Below are positions 50,224 to 59,687 of a DNA stretch of 64,000 bases, one piece after another. The stretch is from an uncultured Microbacterium sp. Lineage in GTDB: Bacteria; Actinomycetota; Actinomycetes; Actinomycetales; Microbacteriaceae. The stretch covers positions 17,866 to 81,865 of the forward strand of contig CAJYJO010000015.1 of assembly GCA_913774845.1 (NCBI GenBank). The letters run 5' to 3'. Under the pieces are notes generated by a model. It was given only the letters and a program-made list of their open reading frames with translations. It did no database searches and was not told the origin of the DNA. Position numbers and translations under genes: made by a program. Every line of letters begins with the position of its first letter. Positions within the stretch are counted from its first letter, which is position 1.

Positions 50224-50916
50224 CTACCCGCGCCCTTCGACATCGCCGTCGGCGGAGTCCGGCCGGGACCCCTCGGCATCCGGGGACGGCGGCGACACCG
50301 GGTCGTCCGCTCCGCGCAGGAGCCGGGTCAGCAGACCGTCGAAGACGAAGATGGCGAACCCGATCGAGCCGATCAGGGGGCTCAGGACCATCGCGATCGC
50401 GCTGAGGATCACGGCGCTCAGGCTCGCGCGCCCGAGCCGGCGGGCGTCGTCGGGTGCGAGATCGACGATCGCCCGCGATCGCACCGCCCACACCCACTGC
50501 AGCCAGCCCAGGACGATCGCGAGGAAGAAGTTGACGGGCAGGAGCACGCGTCCGAGCAGGAGGTCGGAGTGCGTGGTGTCGAGCGAGGAGGTGAAGGGCA
50601 CGAGCACGACGAGCAGGAGCCGGACGCTGTTGATCCACATCCCCGCGTCGTCGATGCGCACGATCCACTCGAACTGCCGCACGTGCGTCATCCACATCAC
50701 GCAGAGGATGAGGAAGCTGATCACGAACGAGAAGACCGGATGAGCGAGACCGAGGAGCGCCGCGGCCAGGTCTTCGTCGGTCCGCGGAGAGCCGAGCGAT
50801 TGGTCCGTGAGCCCGAGCACGAGCAGGGTCGCCGCGATCGCGAACACCCCGTCGGTGAAGGCCTCGGTCCGTCGCGCGGACAGCGACGCCTCGGGGGGAC
50901 GGCGCCGCCGGATCAT
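50224..50916 (-). CDS. TMEM175-family (DUF1211) potassium channel-like protein
   Basis: 230 residues with six hydrophobic segments. The first helix starts with the family motif RTEAFTDGVFAIAATLLVL, where TMEM175 proteins have the (F/Y)SDGVFAIA motif that lines the pore. Other marks: MWMTHVRQFEWI in the third helix and LVPFTSS. The C-terminal tail is acidic and proline-rich. Bacterial TMEM175 proteins form tetrameric potassium channels. TACGAT lies six bases before the ATG (50923-50928). The gene lies between guaB3 and the sugar-acid operon. Confidence 0.85.
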   Translation of the reverse strand: MIRRRRPPEASLSARRTEAFTDGVFAIAATLLVLGLTDQSLGSPRTDEDLAAALLGLAHPVFSFVISFLILCVMWMTHVRQFEWIVRIDDAGMWINSVRLLLVVLVPFTSSLDTTHSDLLLGRVLLPVNFFLAIVLGWLQWVWAVRSRAIVDLAPDDARRLGRASLSAVILSAIAMVLSPLIGSIGFAIFVFDGLLTRLLRGADDPVSPPSPDAEGSRPDSADGDVEGRG

Positions 50917-51000
50917 GCGCACATCGTAGCGACGCGGCCGATCGGAGGACAGACCGGTGCCGACGGGGCGCCCCACCAGCTCCCCGTCGGCACCGGAGCG

Positions 51001-52356
51001 TCAGATCTCTTCGAGCGGGACCGCTTTGGTCTCGCGGGCGAAGAGGTACACGACGCCTCCGACGGCCAGCAGCCCGGCGAAGAGGAAGAACGCCACCGGC
51101 ACCGCCTGGAGCGTGACGTTCTGCTTGATCATGCTGCCCCCGATGAGTCCGCCCATCAGCGCCGGCCCGACGATCTTCGCCGTCGCGCCGATCCCGTAGC
51201 CCAGCCCCAGACCGGTCGCCCGCACGCGGGTGGAGAACTGCTCCGCACCGAAGGCGTTCAGGATGCCGAAGGCGCCGTCGCCGAACATCATCGTGATCAG
51301 GATGCCGATGAAGAACACCCATCCGTTCGGCGCGAGCGCCGCGACGACCGCGCCCGCCGCCCCGAGCAGGCCGAACGAGAACATCACCGCCCGGCGGCCG
51401 ATCACGTCGGCGAGCCACGCGGCGCCAAGACGACCGACGACGTCGGCGAGGGAGACGAGGGTGAACAGCAGGCCGACCGTGGCGACGGTGAACCCGAACC
51501 CCTCCGCGAGCAGCGTCTGGCCCCAGGACTGGACGGTGAAGGTGCCGAGGATGAAGCAGAACGAGCCGAGCGTCACGATCACGAGCGGACGCAGGTGGCC
51601 GCGGAACAGCTCGGCGTACGTCGCCCGCTCGGTGCTCTCGAGCGGGACGAGCGGACCGACCTGCGCGACGGGGATCTGCATCGCCCAGGCGTACGAGGCG
51701 CGCGCGTCGTCGTCGCGACCGACCGATTGAAGGAACCTCGGCGACTCCGGCACGAAACGGAGCCAGACGAGCAGGAACACGGGGATGACGCCGAGGGCGA
51801 TGAGCCCGCGCCATCCGAGCGGCTCGCCCAACCATTGCTGCGCCTGCGCTCCGAGGAAGAGCCCGACGGGGATGAACACCGACGCCAACCCCGCCATGAG
51901 ACCCCGCTGCCGCGCGGGCACGAACTCCTGGACGTACGGGATCGACGAGATGTTCAGTCCGCCCACGCCGATGCCGACGCCGATGCGCAGGACGGCGAGC
52001 ATGAGCCAGCCGCGATCCGGCGTGAACAGCGACAGGAGCGTGAGCGCGACGAACGTGAGCACGCACCAGAAGAAGGCTCTTCGGCGCCCGATCCGGTCGG
52101 CGAGCCGGCCCCAGACGATCGCCCCCAGCACGGTGCCGAGTCCGGATCCGGCGAGGATGACGCCCGCTTCGAACCCCGTCAGGTTCCAGGGCTTGGTCAG
52201 CAGCGACACCACGAAGCCGATCAGGAAGAGATCGAAGAACTCCGAGATGTTGCCCGCGATGACGAGGGCGATGAGGTTGCGTTGGTTCCGCGAGAGCGGG
52301 CGCGCGTCGATCTGCGCCGTCGCGGTGGGTGTGGTGGTGCGGACGTCGTCGTCCAT
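51001..52356 (-). CDS. MFS sugar or sugar-acid transporter
   Basis: 451 residues with twelve membrane segments. Typical facilitator motifs are present: GRLADRIGRRRAFF between helices 2 and 3, VPESPRFLQSVGRDD after helix 6, and ADVIGRRAVMFSFG in the second half. This is the sugar porter (SP)-like pattern. It ends the six-gene operon with PfkB kinase, two epimerases, a decarboxylase-like and a lactonase-like enzyme, so it most likely imports the unphosphorylated substrate. AAAGG six bases before the ATG. The gap to the kinase gene is 40 bases, the only gap in the operon. Confidence 0.85.
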   Translation of the reverse strand: MDDDVRTTTPTATAQIDARPLSRNQRNLIALVIAGNISEFFDLFLIGFVVSLLTKPWNLTGFEAGVILAGSGLGTVLGAIVWGRLADRIGRRRAFFWCVLTFVALTLLSLFTPDRGWLMLAVLRIGVGIGVGGLNISSIPYVQEFVPARQRGLMAGLASVFIPVGLFLGAQAQQWLGEPLGWRGLIALGVIPVFLLVWLRFVPESPRFLQSVGRDDDARASYAWAMQIPVAQVGPLVPLESTERATYAELFRGHLRPLVIVTLGSFCFILGTFTVQSWGQTLLAEGFGFTVATVGLLFTLVSLADVVGRLGAAWLADVIGRRAVMFSFGLLGAAGAVVAALAPNGWVFFIGILITMMFGDGAFGILNAFGAEQFSTRVRATGLGLGYGIGATAKIVGPALMGGLIGGSMIKQNVTLQAVPVAFFLFAGLLAVGGVVYLFARETKAVPLEEI

Positions 52357-52396
52357 GGTCGACCTTTCGATGGAGGGTGGTGCGCCGGGGCGCGGG

Positions 52397-53344
52397 TCAG
52401 CGGATGATGTCGGTCGTCGTCGTCTGCGCGAGGTCGGGCCGACCGATGTGCGTGAGGTCGCCGTGGTGCGTGAGGGCGTACGTCGCGACGCGCATCCCGC
52501 GCTGAACCCCCGCCCGCACGTCGTCGGCGAGGTAGCCGTCGATCACACCGGCGACGAAGGAGTCCCCGGCGCCGGGCCGATCGACGATCGGCACGACCGA
52601 CACCGGGAACCGCGCCACTCCGCCCTCGTCGGCGACATAGACGTCGGCGGTCTGATCGGTGGAGACGACGTGGCGCGCCCCGAAGCGGTCGCGCAGTTCC
52701 TCGACGCAACCCGCGCCCTCGCGCGCGATGCCGAACACCGTGGCCGCGTCGCGGCGCGAACACAGCAGCAGGTCGGCGCGCGCCGCGATCGGCGAGAGCA
52801 CGCGGCGGGCGCGCTCGGCATCCCACAGCAGGGATCGGTAGTTGACGTCGAGCACGATCCGCACGCCCGCGCGTTCGGCGCGGGCCGTGAACTCCTCGAC
52901 AACGGCGGCCGTGCTGTCGGTGAGCGCCGCGGTGATGCCCGTGACGAACACCGTCCGCGTGTCGAGGAGCAGGTCCCAGTCGATGGCCGAGGGGTCGATC
53001 TCGCGGAAGGGCGTCCCGAGGCGGTCGTACGTCACGCGGGACGGCATCGGCGACTCCCCCGGTTCGAGGAAGTACAGCGCGACGCGGCCGGTGTCGGTGC
53101 GCACCACCGCGGACAGGTCGACGCCGACCGCGCGGTACTCGGCCAGGCAGCGCTCGGTCAGGTCGCCTCGCGGCATGACGGTGCACCACGACGTCGCGCG
53201 CCCGAACTGGGCGAGCACCCCCGCGACGTTCGCCTCGGATCCCGCCGGCGACAGACGCAGCTCGCGCGTGCTCGAGAGCCGATCCCCCGCGGGCACGGTG
53301 AGGCGGATCTGGCCCTCCCCGATGGTCGTCAGATCGAACCTCAC
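52397..53344 (-). CDS. PfkB-family carbohydrate kinase
   Basis: 315 residues, ribokinase fold. The second PfkB signature DRPGAGDSFVAG contains the catalytic aspartate near residue 262; early marks are PAGSEANVAGVLAQFG. It phosphorylates a sugar or sugar acid with ATP; relatives include 2-keto-3-deoxygluconate kinase. In this operon it replaces the phosphotransferase system of the classical L-ascorbate pathway, and would make the 5- or 6-phosphate used by the downstream enzymes. GTG start overlaps the aldolase-type gene stop by four bases. Confidence 0.88.
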   Translation of the reverse strand: MRFDLTTIGEGQIRLTVPAGDRLSSTRELRLSPAGSEANVAGVLAQFGRATSWCTVMPRGDLTERCLAEYRAVGVDLSAVVRTDTGRVALYFLEPGESPMPSRVTYDRLGTPFREIDPSAIDWDLLLDTRTVFVTGITAALTDSTAAVVEEFTARAERAGVRIVLDVNYRSLLWDAERARRVLSPIAARADLLLCSRRDAATVFGIAREGAGCVEELRDRFGARHVVSTDQTADVYVADEGGVARFPVSVVPIVDRPGAGDSFVAGVIDGYLADDVRAGVQRGMRVATYALTHHGDLTHIGRPDLAQTTTTDIIR

Positions 53345-54012
53345 GAGCGCACCCCCGTCGACGCGGCGGCCGTGCCATAGCGGTGCAGATAGCGGTCGTG
53401 GTTCGCGGCGATCTCGGCGTCGGGCAGCCGCTCGAGCGGCCCGAGCGCGAGGGCGGCGTGCACGGTGGCGGCGATGTCCTCGACCATGACCGCCGCCTTG
53501 AGGGCGGCCTCGATCGTCGCCCCGAGGGTGAAGACACCGTGCTGTTTCAGGAGGATGGCGGGGGAAGAGCCGATGGATGCCACGATCTCGCGGCCGATCT
53601 CCTCCCCGCCGATCGACGCGTAGCCGCCGCACGGCACGTCTCCGCCGAACTCGTCGGCCACCGCCGTGAGGACGCACGGGATGGGGCGTCCCGCCGCGGC
53701 GAAGGCGGTGGCGTACCGCGAGTGCGTGTGGACGACGGAGCCGACGTCGGGGCGGCGGGCGTAGACGGCGAGGTGCGAGGCCGTGTCGGACGAGGGGCCG
53801 CGGTGGCCTTCGACGACCGTGCCGTCGAGGGCCACCACGACGAGGTCGTCGACGCCCATGTGCTCGTAGCGCACTCCGGACGGCTTGATGACGATCGCAT
53901 CCCGGTCGGGCGTGATGGCCGACAGGTTGCCACCGGTCCATGCGACGAGTCCGGCGCGGGCGAGCGCGAGGTTGCCCTCGAGCACCTCCTCGCGCAGCTG
54001 ACGCAGGGTCAT
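53341..54012 (-). CDS. L-ribulose-5-phosphate 4-epimerase (AraD/UlaF/SgbE-like)
   Basis: 223 residues, class II aldolase/epimerase fold. H95 and H97 in VVHTHSRY and H158 in LKQHGVF provide the zinc site; D76 in PSSDT, D120 and E142 agree with the AraD active site. It interconverts L-ribulose-5-phosphate and D-xylulose-5-phosphate, the last step into the pentose phosphate pathway. Start and stop overlap the neighbours by four bases each. A fuculose- or rhamnulose-phosphate aldolase is less likely because the acidic residues at 120 and 142 fit epimerases and the context is ula-like. Confidence 0.85.
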   Translation of the reverse strand: MTLRQLREEVLEGNLALARAGLVAWTGGNLSAITPDRDAIVIKPSGVRYEHMGVDDLVVVALDGTVVEGHRGPSSDTASHLAVYARRPDVGSVVHTHSRYATAFAAAGRPIPCVLTAVADEFGGDVPCGGYASIGGEEIGREIVASIGSSPAILLKQHGVFTLGATIEAALKAAVMVEDIAATVHAALALGPLERLPDAEIAANHDRYLHRYGTAAASTGVRS

Positions 54013-54959
54013 GGGGTCTTCTCCTTCTCTCGGCGGGCGTCGTCGCCCGGGGGGTTCTCATCGACGGATGCCGCCCCGTCGGTCGCGGTCCGTGGACCGG
54101 GGCCGCCGCCGATGACGGCGATGCCCGCGCGGGCCAGCCGCTGCGCGACGAAGGCGCGAGCGGCGACGCAGCGCTCCCGGGCATCGGCCGGGTCGTTCCA
54201 CATCTCGATCAGCACGCGCCCCGCCCAGCGCTGACGGGCGAGCTCGGCGAACGCGGCGTCGAAGTCGGCGTCGCCGGCGCCGAACGGCACGCGTCGGGGC
54301 TCGCCGGGCCGGGCGTCCTTGACGTGCAGGGCGAGGATCCGCCCCCGGGCGGAGGCGAGCTCGGCGGTCACGTCGCCGCCGTGCTCGGCGACGTTGCCGA
54401 TGTCGGGATAGACCTGCAGCCAAGGACTGCCGATCTCGTCGACGATCGCGACGGCGTCGCCGATCGTGCGCACGTCGTGACCGTCGACGTTCTCGATGCC
54501 CAGGACGACGCCGGCGCGGGCGGCGTAGGGCACCGCCGCCGCCAGGGTGTCGAGGTAGCGCCGACGGGCTCCCGGGTCGGCGGGTTCGTAGTGGGCGTAG
54601 TAGCCCGCGACCTGCACGACGGCCACCCCCAGGTCGGCGGCCAGATCGATGCCGCGCCGGAAGACCTCCGCCGCGCGCGCCCGGATGCCGGCATCCACCG
54701 ATCCGGGCATCACGCGCCGGTGCAGGCTCAGGCAGAGCCCGCCGATGTCGACGCCGGCGCGGGCGGCCGCGGCCCGCACGCCCTCGCGGTGCGCCGCGCT
54801 CCACGTGAGCCGCCGCGACCGCTCGTCGCTCTCGTCGATCGACAGGTCGGTGAAGGAGAACCCGGTCCGTGAGACGTCGGCGAAGAAGGCATCCCAGTCG
54901 CTGATCGGGGGCAGCGCCTTCTCGTAGACGCCGAGCGCGACGCCCGACGCGGGGGTCAT
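54009..54959 (-). CDS. L-xylulose-5-phosphate 3-epimerase-like protein (UlaE family)
   Basis: 316 residues, AP-endonuclease-2-type TIM barrel. Marks of UlaE/SgbU are the N-terminal LGVYEKALP, GLCLSLHRRVMPGS, and the metal ligands E in LGIENVDGH, D/H in YPDIGNVAEH, H in LALHVKDA and E in VLIEMWND. It would convert L-xylulose-5-phosphate to L-ribulose-5-phosphate. The last 35 residues are an acidic, charged tail not typical of the family. Overlaps by four bases at both ends show tight coupling. Confidence 0.86.
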   Translation of the reverse strand: MTPASGVALGVYEKALPPISDWDAFFADVSRTGFSFTDLSIDESDERSRRLTWSAAHREGVRAAAARAGVDIGGLCLSLHRRVMPGSVDAGIRARAAEVFRRGIDLAADLGVAVVQVAGYYAHYEPADPGARRRYLDTLAAAVPYAARAGVVLGIENVDGHDVRTIGDAVAIVDEIGSPWLQVYPDIGNVAEHGGDVTAELASARGRILALHVKDARPGEPRRVPFGAGDADFDAAFAELARQRWAGRVLIEMWNDPADARERCVAARAFVAQRLARAGIAVIGGGPGPRTATDGAASVDENPPGDDARREKEKTP

Positions 54960-55609
54960 GACCACACCTCCCGCATCGCCGCGCGCAGCGACGCGGCCGC
55001 GGACGAGGGGTCGGCGGCCGACACGATCGACCGGCCCGCGATGACCACGCCGACCGGCGCGCCGGCGAGCGCGGGCAGGTCGCGCGGACCGATGCCCCCG
55101 GTCACCGTCACGGTGAATCCGAGGGCGTCGAGCGCGGCGATGCGGTCGACGTCCTCGGCCCCCCAGGAGAGCTCGCCCGCGGCCTCCCGGTCGCGCGAAC
55201 GCTTGACGATGACGTGTTCGACGCCGAGCTCGCGCCAGGCGCGGGCACGATCGGGATCGTAGGTCTCGCCCAGCTCGACCTGCACGGCGCCCCCGTGCCG
55301 GTGCGCGGCGGCGACGGTCTGCTCGATCGTCGTGAGCGAGGCGCCGGCCACGCAGCTGACCCAGTCGGCACCCGCCGAGAAGAACGGCGGAGCGAGGACC
55401 GATCCGGCCTCCGCGATCCGGGCGTCGGCGAGGATGGTGTGCTCGGGAGCGATCGCGCGGATCGCACGGATCGCGTGCAGACCCTCGGCGAAGAGCAGGA
55501 CGGTGCCGACCTCGATGACGTCGATGTCGGCCGCGCACCGCGCCAGCGGCGCCAGGGCCGCGGGCAGGTCGGCGCAGTCGAGCGCGAGCTGCAGGCGCGG
55601 GGTGCTCAC
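54956..55609 (-). CDS. 3-keto-L-gulonate-6-phosphate decarboxylase-like protein with altered active site
   Basis: 217 residues, OMP decarboxylase superfamily; aligned by eye the numbering matches UlaD. D11, E33, D62 and R139 are kept. The invariant lysine of DxKxxD is arginine (R64) and its last aspartate is glutamate (E67): LADARIAEAG. The histidine at 136 is lysine (VKRSRD). The phosphate-binding TVTGG and VVIAGRSI segments are intact. UlaD makes L-xylulose-5-phosphate and CO2 from 3-keto-L-gulonate-6-phosphate. The fold is therefore clear, but the reaction may differ. GTG start, four-base overlaps at both ends. Confidence 0.82.
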   Translation of the reverse strand: MSTPRLQLALDCADLPAALAPLARCAADIDVIEVGTVLLFAEGLHAIRAIRAIAPEHTILADARIAEAGSVLAPPFFSAGADWVSCVAGASLTTIEQTVAAAHRHGGAVQVELGETYDPDRARAWRELGVEHVIVKRSRDREAAGELSWGAEDVDRIAALDALGFTVTVTGGIGPRDLPALAGAPVGVVIAGRSIVSAADPSSAAASLRAAMREVWS

Positions 55610-56592
55610 GCCTGGTCCCGGAACGCGAAGAAGGTCTGGCCGTTGCCGGAGAGCAGCCGTTCCACGTCGGCACGGTCGAAGCCCTCGTCGAGCATGCGCG
55701 GACCGTCGACTCCGGCGTTGAAGTCCATACCGGTGACCGCCCCGTACGCCTTCTGGTACCCGCGCTTGCCCGAATCGGTGCCGAGCAGCAACCGGTCGCC
55801 GTACCCACGCGCGATCAGCTCGCGGAACTCCATGATGCGGTTGGAGTCGGGCTGGTACTTGATGCGGTACGTGCCGTCGAGCTCCAGGTAGGCGCCGAGA
55901 TCGAGGATCTGCTGCAGGTAGTACACATCGGCGTTGCGCTGGATGTGCCCGACCGCGATGTGGTCGGCCGGGACGCCGTACCCCGTGAGCAGTTCGACCT
56001 GCTCGAGGCCGCACGTGCCGTAGGTGGTGTGCGTGTTGATCGGGCAGCCCGTCTCGAGCGAGGCGATCGAGGCCGCCTCCATGCACTTGTTCTCGAACGG
56101 CGTGATGCGTCCGTACTCGGAGGCCACCTTGATCACGCCGGCGCGCACCGTGGTGCGCTCGACGATCGGCCCGGAGTAGTCGTGCCGGTCGATCCCCTCG
56201 GTGATGTCGGCGATCAGCAGTTCGGCGATCGTGTCGACCGAGTAGCGGTTGACCCAGTGCGAGCGGGTCTCGAGGTACATCTTCTCGCGGTGGAAGCCGG
56301 TGGCGGCGATCACCTGCAGCCCCGGCACCCGCCGGTTGACCTCGACGAGCTTGTCGACGTCGCGCCCGCAATTGGCGGGGCACATGTCGACGACGGTCCC
56401 GCCGTCGGCCCACCTCCTGCTCGCCTCGACGAAGTACTCGGCCTCCTCGACCGCCTTGTCGACGTCGTCGAGCAGATGGTCGGCGTCGAGATACACCTCT
56501 CCGGCGCCGGTGCGGATGAGGTGGTCGTGGCTGTTGACGACGCCCAGGGTCGAGGGGGCGACGTCGCCGAGGATGGTGCGCGCGAAGGTCAC
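55606..56592 (-). CDS. Phosphotriesterase-family lactonase-like hydrolase
   Basis: 328 residues, COG1735. The binuclear metal site is complete: H22 and H24 (NSHDHL), the carboxylated lysine K155 (GVIKVAS), H188 (NTHTTYG), H216 (VGHIQRN) and D273 (GTDSGK). Relatives encoded in sugar operons hydrolyse phosphorylated 1,4-lactones of pentonates, so it may take the place of UlaG, the L-ascorbate-6-phosphate lactonase. First gene of the operon; GTG start with AAGGAG six bases before. Organophosphate hydrolysis is unlikely as natural role. Confidence 0.87.
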   Translation of the reverse strand: MTFARTILGDVAPSTLGVVNSHDHLIRTGAGEVYLDADHLLDDVDKAVEEAEYFVEASRRWADGGTVVDMCPANCGRDVDKLVEVNRRVPGLQVIAATGFHREKMYLETRSHWVNRYSVDTIAELLIADITEGIDRHDYSGPIVERTTVRAGVIKVASEYGRITPFENKCMEAASIASLETGCPINTHTTYGTCGLEQVELLTGYGVPADHIAVGHIQRNADVYYLQQILDLGAYLELDGTYRIKYQPDSNRIMEFRELIARGYGDRLLLGTDSGKRGYQKAYGAVTGMDFNAGVDGPRMLDEGFDRADVERLLSGNGQTFFAFRDQA

Positions 56593-56693
56593 GTGATGCT
56601 CCTTGTGTCGAGCGGAGCGTCGGACTCGGCACGCTCCGCGGGGCCGGTATCGCCGACGTTAGGAAGACCTGTCGCCGGCGCGGTGGTCGCATG

Positions 56694-56707
56694 TAAACAT
56701 ATGTTCA
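56694..56707. promoter_or_regulatory. SorC-type operator between the regulator and the sugar-acid operon
   Basis: TAAACATATGTTCA is a 14-base dyad with one mismatch (TGAACATATGTTCA would be perfect), in an otherwise GC-rich divergent promoter region of 190 bases. It lies 102 bases before the operon's first gene and 76 before the regulator. Typical target for SorC/DeoR-type sugar-phosphate sensors. Confidence 0.6.
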
Positions 56708-56782
56708 GGCTCGATCCACCGACGGCCTCCCCGGCGACCGAGAATCGGCTCCTGCCGGGGTTTCGCGAGGGAGGTCACCGCC

Positions 56783-57775
56783 ATGAGCCACAGAGAATCC
56801 GCACACGTGTTCACCCGTGACGACGACCGGGATCACCTGCGACTGCTCCTGCGGATCGCCCGCCTGTACTGGATCGACGGACTCGACCAGAAGGAGGTCG
56901 CAGCGGCGGTCGGGTACTCGCGGCCCACCGTGTCGCGGCTGCTCGCCCAGGCCCGCGCCCGCGGGATCGTCACCGTGCAGGTCTCGCACCCGGTGGAATC
57001 GGCCCTCGCGTGCGAGACCCGGCTGCGCTCGCGCTTCGGACTGACGGAGGCGGCCGTCGCGCTCGACCGCGGGGGCGGTTCGGCCGCGGCCGTCGGCGGG
57101 ATCGCCGCGCGGCTGATCGTCCGCCGCGGCGGCGAGCGCGCGGTCGTGGCCCTCTCGAACGGGTCGTCCCTCTCCGCTCTGGTCTCGGCGATGCCGCCGC
57201 AGCGATGGCCGGGATCCCACGTCGTGCAGATGATCGGCGCGATCGCGGGCGCCGACACAGACGCGCAGCTCGTGGACAGCCCGGAGCTGTGCCGCCGCCT
57301 GGCCGATCGCCTCGGCGGCGCCCATCGCCCGCTGCCGGTGCCGATCGTCGTGTCGAGCGCGACGATGGCCCGCGCGATGGCGCGCGAGGAATCGGTGCGG
57401 ACCACCCTCGAGCTCGCCGGCCGTGCCGATATCGCCGCGTGCGGGGTGGGGGCGGTGGATGCCGACGGCTCGTCGGGACGGATCCTCCGGGCCTACGCGA
57501 CTCCCGCCGTCGACGCGGAGGTGCGCCGGGGAGGCGGCATCGCGCACCTGGCCGGGCACCATTTCGACGCGCAGGGGCGGCACGTGCCGACGTCGTTGTG
57601 CGAGCGCCTCATCGCCCTCGATCCGGCGCGGCTGGCCGATGTCGCCGTGAGCCTCGCGGTGGCCTGGGGACGTGAGAAGGTCGCCGCACTGCACGCCATC
57701 CTGCGGACGGGTTACGTCAACGCCCTCGCCACCGACGAGCCGACGGCGCGAGCACTGCTGGACTTCCGCCCCTGA
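56783..57775 (+). CDS. SorC-family transcriptional regulator
   Basis: 330 residues, ATG with GAGGGAGG upstream. N-terminal helix-turn-helix: LRIARLYWIDGLDQKEVAAA, YSRPTVSRLLAQARARGIV. The rest is the SorC sugar-phosphate-binding domain: SNGSSLSALVSAMP, QMIGAIAGADTDAQ, ADIAACGVGAVDADGSSGRIL, and a late AVAWGREKVAALHAILRTGYVNALATDE. It is divergent from the sugar-acid operon and almost certainly controls it in response to one of its phosphorylated intermediates. A perfect hairpin follows. Confidence 0.92.
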   Translation: MSHRESAHVFTRDDDRDHLRLLLRIARLYWIDGLDQKEVAAAVGYSRPTVSRLLAQARARGIVTVQVSHPVESALACETRLRSRFGLTEAAVALDRGGGSAAAVGGIAARLIVRRGGERAVVALSNGSSLSALVSAMPPQRWPGSHVVQMIGAIAGADTDAQLVDSPELCRRLADRLGGAHRPLPVPIVVSSATMARAMAREESVRTTLELAGRADIAACGVGAVDADGSSGRILRAYATPAVDAEVRRGGGIAHLAGHHFDAQGRHVPTSLCERLIALDPARLADVAVSLAVAWGREKVAALHAILRTGYVNALATDEPTARALLDFRP

Positions 57776-57781
57776 CGACGG

Positions 57782-57815
57782 CGAAGGGGCCGGGCCTCAC
57801 GGCCCGGCCCCTTCG
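57782..57815. terminator. Bidirectional hairpin terminator
   Basis: A perfect 15-base stem (57782-57796 with 57801-57815) and a TCAC loop, between the convergent SorC and guaB genes. Confidence 0.85.
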
Positions 57816-57822
57816 GACCGAT

Positions 57823-59582
<1,760 letters not shown>

Positions 59583-59687
59583 TATCGTTCTGGCATCGAC
59601 TGCCGCGGTGGAAACACCACGGCAATATTCCCGGACTACGGTGTCCGGGCGGCGACGGGCCACGTCGTCGAATAACCAGGAGGTTTC
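59583..59687 (+). promoter_or_regulatory. Promoter and structured leader of the liv operon
   Basis: TATCGT (59583-59588) may be a -10 box. Three hairpins then follow in a row: TGCCGcGGTG-GAAA-CACCaCGGCA (59601-59624, GNRA-type loop), CCGGAC/GTCCGG (59631-59648), and CGACG/CGTCG (59653-59667). AGGAGG (59678-59683) and the GTG start come right after. A structured 5' leader with possible regulatory role; no known riboswitch class recognised. Confidence 0.4.

Noticed and set aside
49076-52066. 996-codon open frame on the minus strand
   Set aside because: Out-of-frame shadow across guaB3, TMEM175 and the MFS gene; composition is RRR/AAA-rich.
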